From Deltaproteobacteria bacterium (GTDB lineage Bacteria > Myxococcota_A > UBA9042 > DTJE01): DNA of 5,383 bases. This document shows positions 1 through 3,962 of the stretch, one piece after another (the first letter of the stretch is position 1; each line of letters begins with the position of its first letter). The translations under genes were made by a program, and so were the position numbers. The stretch spans positions 1-5,383 of the forward strand of contig JADHTP010000230.1 of the NCBI GenBank assembly GCA_016784945.1, in the 5' to 3' direction. The notes beneath the pieces are model-generated. The model did not search any database. It worked only from the letters and a program-made list of their open reading frames with translations, and had not been told where the DNA came from.

Positions 1-150
1 TCGTGATCCATTGGAACTCGCCCCCTCGGGGGCGGCCCTCCGGGCCCATTCGGACCATCAATCGCTAAGGCGATTGAGGACTCTCCCGGGGACTTCGTCC
101 CCTCACTGCTCCATGCGACAACTACCCTGACACAGGGGGCACCTGTCCAT
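1..150. other. hairpin-rich noncoding segment
   Basis: No convincing gene is visible here. Five perfect inverted repeats follow one another: 20-25/28-33 (GCCCCC with GGGGGC), 34-38/42-46 (GGCCC with GGGCC), 58-65/70-77 (TCAATCGC, loop TAAG, GCGATTGA), 88-93/97-102 (GGGGAC, loop TTC, GTCCCC) and 132-136/142-146 (ACAGG with CCTGT). Such a dense series could be a structured RNA, a REP/MITE-like element, or the end of a repeat continuing left of the window. I do not recognise a named RNA family. No promoter or T-tract terminator is evident. The 26 bases that follow (151-176) show nothing further. Confidence 0.45.
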
Positions 151-176
151 CCCACGAGCCAGAGGGCGAATCAGGT

Positions 177-247
177 GAGTCGCCCCTACAAGGGGGGTCA
201 TAGGGGGGCTGCGCCCCCCTTGAGTAAGAGTTGCGCAAATCGCAGGG
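177..247. repeat. dispersed repeat, copy A
   Basis: Bases 177-230 are identical over 54 bp to 305-358, 128 bp downstream. The next 17 bases match at 13 of 17 positions, so the repeat unit is about 71 bp. Inside the unit, AGGGGGGC and GCCCCCCT form an 8-bp stem around a TGC loop, and a further G6 run lies upstream. There is no T-tract, so a classical terminator is unlikely. Read on the minus strand, the unit encodes the tail LLLKGGAAPL and then TGA in the same frame in both copies, which tends to create spurious ORF ends. It is probably an intergenic repetitive element present elsewhere in the genome; the family is not identified. Confidence 0.8.
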
Positions 248-250
248 AAG

Positions 251-278
251 TCCATAGTCGATAGTCAATAGTCCATGG
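251..278. repeat. four tandem 7-bp units (consensus TCNATAG)
   Basis: Four consecutive heptamers are visible: TCCATAG, TCGATAG, TCAATAG and TCCATGG. The first three differ only at the third base, and the fourth differs from the first at one position. The array sits between the two copies of the 71-bp repeat. Low-complexity heptads of this kind are often translated into spurious peptides; here the minus strand reads WTIDYRLWT. They are best treated as noncoding. The role is unknown. Bases 279-304 after it show nothing recognisable. Confidence 0.8.
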
Positions 279-304
279 TTCGTCTGCAGTGGGGAGTGAC
301 GGCG

Positions 305-375
305 GAGTCGCCCCTACAAGGGGGGTCATAGGGGGGCTGCGCCCCCCTTGAGTAAGAGAAGCGCCAAGCGCAGGG
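305..375. repeat. dispersed repeat, copy B
   Basis: This is the second copy of the unit at 177-247. The core 305-358 is identical to copy A; the tail 359-375 diverges at four of 17 bases. It carries the same GC-rich 8-bp hairpin. Its outer edge at about 375 lies eight bases from the last recognisable codon (Trp, 383-385) of the broken cysteine-rich module of the neighbouring lipoprotein gene. The element therefore abuts, and may have replaced, the gene's original 3' sequence. Two copies around a short array form a composite of about 200 bp. Neither target-site duplications nor a transposase gene can be seen. Confidence 0.8.
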
Positions 376-427
376 CGGCACGCCAGTGCCCGCCGCTGGA
401 GCAGACCTCGATGCCTTCGCACTGACC
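376..427 (-). pseudogene. untranslated remainder of the lipoprotein Cys-rich module
   Basis: Directly after the TGA at 428-430, the same minus-strand frame reads GQCEGIEVCSSGGHWRA. This continues the cysteine-rich pattern of the upstream gene: a C-x5-C spacing followed by SSGG, as in CGDDGCG...C...EVCSSGG modules. The TGA falls where the common GGDCGxC variant of this motif has a cysteine, so one base change (TGC or TGT to TGA) would explain the break. The frame then runs into repeat copy B and ends at the TGA at 326-328. I read this as a decayed 3' end. A real late stop with chance resemblance, or UGA recoding, are less likely alternatives. Confidence 0.5.
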
Positions 428-772
428 TCAATCCCCGCCGCAGACGTCGCCGCAGCCGTCGTCTCCGCACTCCATCTCGTTGCACTCGGGAACACAGGCG
501 TCGTCGGCTCCTTCGTCCTTCGAAACATCGGTCCCGGGGTCCGGGGCCTGCTCGAAACCGGGGTCCACGGGCGCACCGGGGTCATCGGGGGATCCCGGGT
601 CCATCGCCTGGTCTTCGCCCGGTTCCCACAGGTCCACCGGCTCCACTCCGTCGATGATCACCCCGTGATCGGGTTGATCGCCACCCTCGGAGCCTCCGCA
701 TCCAGCCACCAGGGGCAGCCACATCACGCAGACCAGGGTGATGCTTCGCACCGAACAGGGACTTCCCGGCAT
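428..772 (-). CDS. small lipoprotein with Asp/Pro stalk and truncated Cys-rich module
   Basis: This 114-residue predicted lipoprotein has no identified function. Residues 1-24 form a signal peptide with one Arg and a hydrophobic core (SITLVCVMWLPLVAG), ending in a canonical lipobox VAG-C with lipidation at Cys25. Residues of about 30-90 are an acidic stalk rich in Asp, Pro and Gly (DPGSPDDPGAPVDPG), likely unstructured. From about residue 91 a cysteine-rich module begins (ACVPECNEMECGDDGCGDVC), a type common in Myxococcota surface proteins, where it usually precedes a larger domain. Here translation stops at TGA after CGGD, although the module continues in frame, so the gene is probably a truncated stub of a longer protein. 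The ATG at 770-772 was chosen because AAGGG lies nine bases upstream; an in-frame ATG at 779-781 abuts that site. The gene is divergent from the large lipoprotein gene. Confidence 0.7.
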   Translation of the reverse strand: MPGSPCSVRSITLVCVMWLPLVAGCGGSEGGDQPDHGVIIDGVEPVDLWEPGEDQAMDPGSPDDPGAPVDPGFEQAPDPGTDVSKDEGADDACVPECNEMECGDDGCGDVCGGD

Positions 773-781
773 TTCTTGCAT

Positions 782-786
782 CCCTT
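782..786 (-). promoter_or_regulatory. ribosome binding site deciding the small lipoprotein start
   Basis: On the minus strand AAGGG lies nine bases before the ATG at 770-772. The alternative ATG at 779-781 is immediately next to it and would have no usable spacing. This favours the shorter, 114-residue protein. Confidence 0.5.
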
Positions 787-803
787 ACACGTGTTACGTA
801 ACA
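787..803. promoter_or_regulatory. overlapping palindromes, candidate operator
   Basis: ACACGTGT (787-794) is a perfect 8-bp palindrome and TGTTACGTAACA (792-803) a perfect 12-bp palindrome; they share three bases. They lie in the gap between two divergent lipoprotein genes, inside the best candidate promoter of the plus gene and just downstream of the -10 box of the minus gene. A dimeric regulator bound here could control both genes. The regulator is not in the window. Confidence 0.45.
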
Positions 804-831
804 TTGTAGGGTCCGAAGGTCCGGCGTACAA
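803..831 (-). promoter_or_regulatory. candidate promoter for the small lipoprotein gene
   Basis: On the minus strand TTGTAC (831-826) and TACAAT (808-803) are 17 bp apart; the -10 box matches consensus at five of six positions. Transcription would start near 796, within the palindromic site, leaving a leader of about 24 nt with the AAGGG site. The plus-strand tandem GGTCCG at 810-815 and 818-823 lies in the spacer. Confidence 0.35.
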
Positions 832-848
832 GTTTGCTCGAATTCCCC

Positions 849-853
849 GGAGG
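849..853 (+). promoter_or_regulatory. ribosome binding site deciding the large lipoprotein start
   Basis: GGAGG is followed by a 7-nt spacer and ATG at 861. This fixes the start at 861, which also puts the hydrophobic signal peptide right at the N-terminus. The in-frame TTG at 834 would add nine residues and place this site inside the gene. Confidence 0.8.
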
Positions 854-860
854 TTGCTCC

Positions 861-3800
861 ATGCGAGTTTTCTACCTTCCCGTCGCACTGGTGGGGTTCG
901 TGTGCATGGCCTGTGGGGGCGGTTCCACCAAGGGCCCGGGGGAGGTCATGGAAGACGTGGCGCCGGATGTCCCAGTCCAGACCGACCTGGGCCCTCCTTT
1001 CATCGACACCACCCTGACCAAGGACGAGGTCAAGGCCGGCGACACCGTGAAGGTCGGCTGCAACGGACACGGCTACGATCCCGGTGACGTGGAAATCCAG
1101 GTGTGGGAAGTGGTCAAGCCCCCCGCGCCGGCGGAAAGCGCCGAAGGGATCGCCACTCCCGATGCCTACGAGGAACCCGTGGACACGGGCAGTTGGACCG
1201 GCGAACTCCCCGAAGGGGCGACCCTGAGCGGGAACATCCTGAAATTCACCGTTGTCGGATCCTACGCCGTGGCCTGCGTGGCGGCCGAGGCCGGACTCGA
1301 AGACGAAACCCCCGCCCAGGTCCTGGTGATCCCGGGCAACCCCCTGAACGTGGAAACTGCAGTGTCCGCCCACGAGGTCACCGCCGGTGACTGGGTGGAC
1401 GTGACTTGCCAGGCCTGGGACGCCTACGGCAACGCCGTGGAGCAGCCCGTTCTGCCCGTGGTGACCCCGGTGGAAGGGACCAAGATTTCCGGCCTGTCGG
1501 TGCGCCTGACCGTGGCCATCCCCCACGACATTGCCTGCGCCGTGTCGGGCACTTCGGTGATGGACTCCACCCCCGAGGTGGTGCAGGTCAAGGCCAACGT
1601 CCCCAAGAAAATCCACACCTTCGTGACGCCTGACACATTCAAGGCCGGCGAAAGCGCGGAAGTGGACTGCTCGGTCACGGACTACTATGACAACCCCGTG
1701 TCGGGCCTGCCCATGTCCATCTACCTGCCGCCCAAGATGTCCATATCGGGCAAGGAGATCACCACCCACATCTCGGGCATGTACCCGGTGAAGTGCGTCC
1801 CGCAGAACATCGACTGGAAGTACTTCCAGTTGTACGGCGTCAACGTGACCGTCACGCCCGCCGATCCCATCGCCCTGTTCCTGGAGGTGGTGCCGGAGAA
1901 GGAGTTCTACGGCAAAGGAGCGAAGATCGAGGTGAAGTCCACTGCGGTGGACGAATTCGACAACCTGGTGCCCGCGTTGGTGGGCGTCCCTGAAATCGAT
2001 CCCCTCGTGGGTATTCAGCCCGTGGAGGCCAACCCAACGAAGCAGTTCCTGCTGAAGGAGGAGGGCACCTACGTGATGACCTTCCGCCTGCTGTCGTTCC
2101 CGCAGATCTCGGCGGCCATCACCGTCCGGGTGGAGGGCAGCGGGCCCCTCATGACCATCATCTATCCCGACCGCGGCGCCACCATCGCCGGCAAGCCGTC
2201 GGTGACCATCATGGGCGTGGTGAACGACGACATCACTGGCATCAACTCGTTCACCATCAACGGTCAGCCGGTGACGGGCATCAAGCCCGACGGGTCCTTC
2301 ACCCACCTGGTGAACCCGGTGCAGGGCCTGAACCTCATCCACGCGGAGGTGGAAAACGGCGCCGGGATGAAGGACTGGACCATCCAGTCCTACTATTTCT
2401 CGTTCGTCTATTACGAGGTGGACGCCCTGGATCCCCACAAGGGCATGGTGCACAACAGCCTGCGGGTGTTCGTGGCCGAGGAGTTCTTCGACGACGGCGA
2501 CCACGACCCGAACCACCCCGACGACCTGGCCACCATTCTGGAAACCTTCGTAGCCAAGCTCAACATCAACACCCTGATCTCCAATCCCGTGGCCTCGTCC
2601 GGCCCGTACAAGGTCTACATCCAGAACGTCCACTTCGGCAAGCCGGTGGTCAGCATCCCCCTTTTCGACGGGGGCATGGCCTTCAGCGTGGCCATTCCCA
2701 ACCTGAGTCTGGACGTGAAGCTGAAGGGCAGCTGCAAGTTCCTGTTCATCGATTTCTGTCCCGACTTTTCGGGTGACGTGAGCGTGGACCTCATCGACGT
2801 CCAGGCGGACATCAAGCTGTGGACCGGATCGGACCAGAAGGTCCACGCCCACATGGAAAACGTCCAGGTCGGCATGAACAACATCGATGTCAACATCAGC
2901 GGGATCATCGGCTGGCTTTTCGGTTGGCTCATCGACATCATCGTAGACCAGTTCGCGGACACCATCGTGAAGGCTTTCGAACAGCAGATAGGCGACCTGG
3001 TGAACGAGACCGTGGAAGAACTGTTCGCCAAGTTCGAACTGCACGAAACCTTCGAGATCCCGCCGCTGCTGGGCAACAACTCCACGAGCATCAGTATCCT
3101 GACCAGGCCCCAGGACCTCACCGTAAAGTCCGACGGGGTCCGGCTCGGCATGGAGGGTACGCTTTACGCACCCCAGGGCGTGAACCACGACGTGCTGGGG
3201 TCCATTTCGCGGGCCAACTGCCTGTCCATGACGCCTCCGACCTTCGACCTGCCCTACCAGTCGGAGATCGAGTTCGGGATCTTCGACGACCTGATGAACC
3301 AGGGGCTCTACTCCATCTGGTGGGCCGGAACCCTGAACGCCAGCATCACGGCAGAGGACCTGGCGGACGTGGACCTGTCGGAGTACGGGGTCAGCGACCT
3401 GGACCTGAAACTGGACTTCTACCTCCCGCCGATCCTCACGGACTGCACCGAGGACCAGAACCTGCAGGTGCAGGTGGGCGACATCTACATTGACGCCGAC
3501 CTGATGTTCAACGGGATTCCACTGAGCCTGGGCGCCTTCGTGCAGGCTGCCGCATCGGCCGAACTGAAGACCGTGCCCAACGAGGAAGGCGGCAACAGCG
3601 TGTCCATCACCATCCTGGACCTCGCGGTGTTCGAAATGGAGATCGTGAGCGTCAGTGAAAACTTCGTCGGCGCCGAGGACGGCCTGGTGGCCCTGCTCAA
3701 GGACCTGCTGCTGCCGCCCCTGCTGGAGGACTTCATCGGCACGGAACTGGCGGCCTTCCCCATCCCCACCATCGACCTGGCCACGCTGATGCCGGACCTG

Positions 3801-3884
3801 CCCGTGGGCGTGGAACTGAAGTTCTTCATCGAGTACCTGGAACGGCTGGAAGGCTTCACCATGGCCGCCGGGCACCTGGAGTGA
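861..3884 (+). CDS. multi-Ig lipoprotein with C-terminal BPI/TULIP-like lipid-binding region (candidate)
   Basis: This 1007-residue protein is not a named family that I recognise. Residues 1-17 form a signal peptide ending CMA-Cys18 (a loose lipobox), then an acidic linker. Four Ig-like repeats follow (about 45-158, 160-246, 247-331, 332-426), each opening with a KAGD/TAGD-like turn. Repeats 1-3 have cysteine pairs 67/139, 183/226 and 270/312; repeat 4 has none. Residues 427-512 resemble the Glucodextranase-B type Ig domain (TINGQPV, DGSF, GLNLIHAEVENGAG). Residues of about 515-1007 alternate beta-rich stretches with two long amphipathic helices, one at 681-724 (IIGWLFGWLIDIIVDQF onward) and one at 938-965 that ends in AAFPIPTIDL. 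This resembles the GFPLP segment and two-lobed layout of BPI/LBP proteins, which are about 460 residues long. I infer lipid binding at the outer membrane or surface. Cysteines 625/633 and 787/862 may pair. Codons TTA, CTA and TCA are avoided throughout. Confidence 0.75.
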   Translation: MRVFYLPVALVGFVCMACGGGSTKGPGEVMEDVAPDVPVQTDLGPPFIDTTLTKDEVKAGDTVKVGCNGHGYDPGDVEIQVWEVVKPPAPAESAEGIATPDAYEEPVDTGSWTGELPEGATLSGNILKFTVVGSYAVACVAAEAGLEDETPAQVLVIPGNPLNVETAVSAHEVTAGDWVDVTCQAWDAYGNAVEQPVLPVVTPVEGTKISGLSVRLTVAIPHDIACAVSGTSVMDSTPEVVQVKANVPKKIHTFVTPDTFKAGESAEVDCSVTDYYDNPVSGLPMSIYLPPKMSISGKEITTHISGMYPVKCVPQNIDWKYFQLYGVNVTVTPADPIALFLEVVPEKEFYGKGAKIEVKSTAVDEFDNLVPALVGVPEIDPLVGIQPVEANPTKQFLLKEEGTYVMTFRLLSFPQISAAITVRVEGSGPLMTIIYPDRGATIAGKPSVTIMGVVNDDITGINSFTINGQPVTGIKPDGSFTHLVNPVQGLNLIHAEVENGAGMKDWTIQSYYFSFVYYEVDALDPHKGMVHNSLRVFVAEEFFDDGDHDPNHPDDLATILETFVAKLNINTLISNPVASSGPYKVYIQNVHFGKPVVSIPLFDGGMAFSVAIPNLSLDVKLKGSCKFLFIDFCPDFSGDVSVDLIDVQADIKLWTGSDQKVHAHMENVQVGMNNIDVNISGIIGWLFGWLIDIIVDQFADTIVKAFEQQIGDLVNETVEELFAKFELHETFEIPPLLGNNSTSISILTRPQDLTVKSDGVRLGMEGTLYAPQGVNHDVLGSISRANCLSMTPPTFDLPYQSEIEFGIFDDLMNQGLYSIWWAGTLNASITAEDLADVDLSEYGVSDLDLKLDFYLPPILTDCTEDQNLQVQVGDIYIDADLMFNGIPLSLGAFVQAAASAELKTVPNEEGGNSVSITILDLAVFEMEIVSVSENFVGAEDGLVALLKDLLLPPLLEDFIGTELAAFPIPTIDLATLMPDLPVGVELKFFIEYLERLEGFTMAAGHLE

Positions 3885-3902
3885 CCAGACGGGTTCTGGT
3901 CA
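3882..3902 (+). terminator. hairpin starting on the stop codon
   Basis: TGACCAGA (3882-3889) and TCTGGTCA (3895-3902) form a perfect 8-bp stem with a CGGGT loop; the stop codon TGA is the first three bases of the stem. No T-tract follows, so intrinsic termination would be inefficient. It may instead protect the mRNA 3' end. The site lies between convergent genes and could act in either direction. Confidence 0.45.
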
Positions 3903-3922
3903 TCAACAGGATCGTTTCTGTA

Positions 3923-3943
3923 GGGCAAAGAGATTTCTTACCC
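3923..3943 (-). terminator. weak bulged hairpin in the convergent gap
   Basis: GGG (3923-3925) pairs with CCC (3941-3943), and after a small internal loop AAGA (3928-3931) pairs with TCTT (3936-3939) around GATT. It sits 20 bases beyond the stop codon of the minus-strand protease gene and could mark its 3' end. The stem is short, so this is tentative. Confidence 0.2.
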
Positions 3944-3962
3944 GAGGACCGGAAATTCAGGG

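Larger units (their letters stand above)
776..804 (+). promoter_or_regulatory. candidate promoter for the large lipoprotein gene
   Basis: TTGCAT (776-781) and TAACAT (799-804) are separated by 17 bp in a locally AT-rich stretch. They match the sigma-70 consensus at three and four of six positions. Transcription would begin near 811, giving a leader of about 50 nt. The palindromes at 787-803 fall between the two boxes. This is a weak call by eye. Confidence 0.3.

Noticed and set aside
1..170. Minus-strand frame open to the left edge, about 56 codons after a TGA at 171-173
   Set aside because: No ribosome binding site or good start is visible, its residues are Gly/Pro-rich products of the hairpin DNA, and no family is recognisable. 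A partial gene beyond the edge cannot be fully excluded.
177..375. Two-repeat CRISPR-like array
   Set aside because: There are only two copies, the unit is too long (54-71 bp), the intervening DNA is itself repetitive, and no cas gene is present.
198..485. Minus-strand frame ending in LLLKGGAAPL
   Set aside because: It is Arg-rich at first and then passes through the heptad array (WTIDYRLWT) and repeat copy A, so its product comes from repetitive DNA in a shadow frame.
834..860. TTG start at 834 for the large lipoprotein
   Set aside because: It has no upstream ribosome binding site and would push the signal peptide nine residues inward; ATG at 861 has GGAGG with 7-nt spacing.
386..1087. 233-codon plus-strand frame over the small lipoprotein and promoter
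   Set aside because: It is antisense to a gene with a clear lipobox and Cys module, has Arg/His-rich low-complexity sequence, and overlaps the start of the large lipoprotein.
2819..3493. 224-codon plus-strand frame inside the large gene
   Set aside because: It is an out-of-frame shadow, extremely rich in Arg, Pro, His and Gly, lying inside a frame with coherent domain structure.
582..3875. 1097-codon open frame on the minus strand opposite the large lipoprotein gene
   Set aside because: It lies in register with the sense codons, so its stops would require TTA, CTA or TCA in the sense gene, all of which this GC-rich gene avoids. Its product is skewed to His, Val, Gln, Asp and Arg with no recognisable domain, and it crosses the start of the neighbouring gene. 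The sense product has a signal peptide, a GGAGG site and domains.
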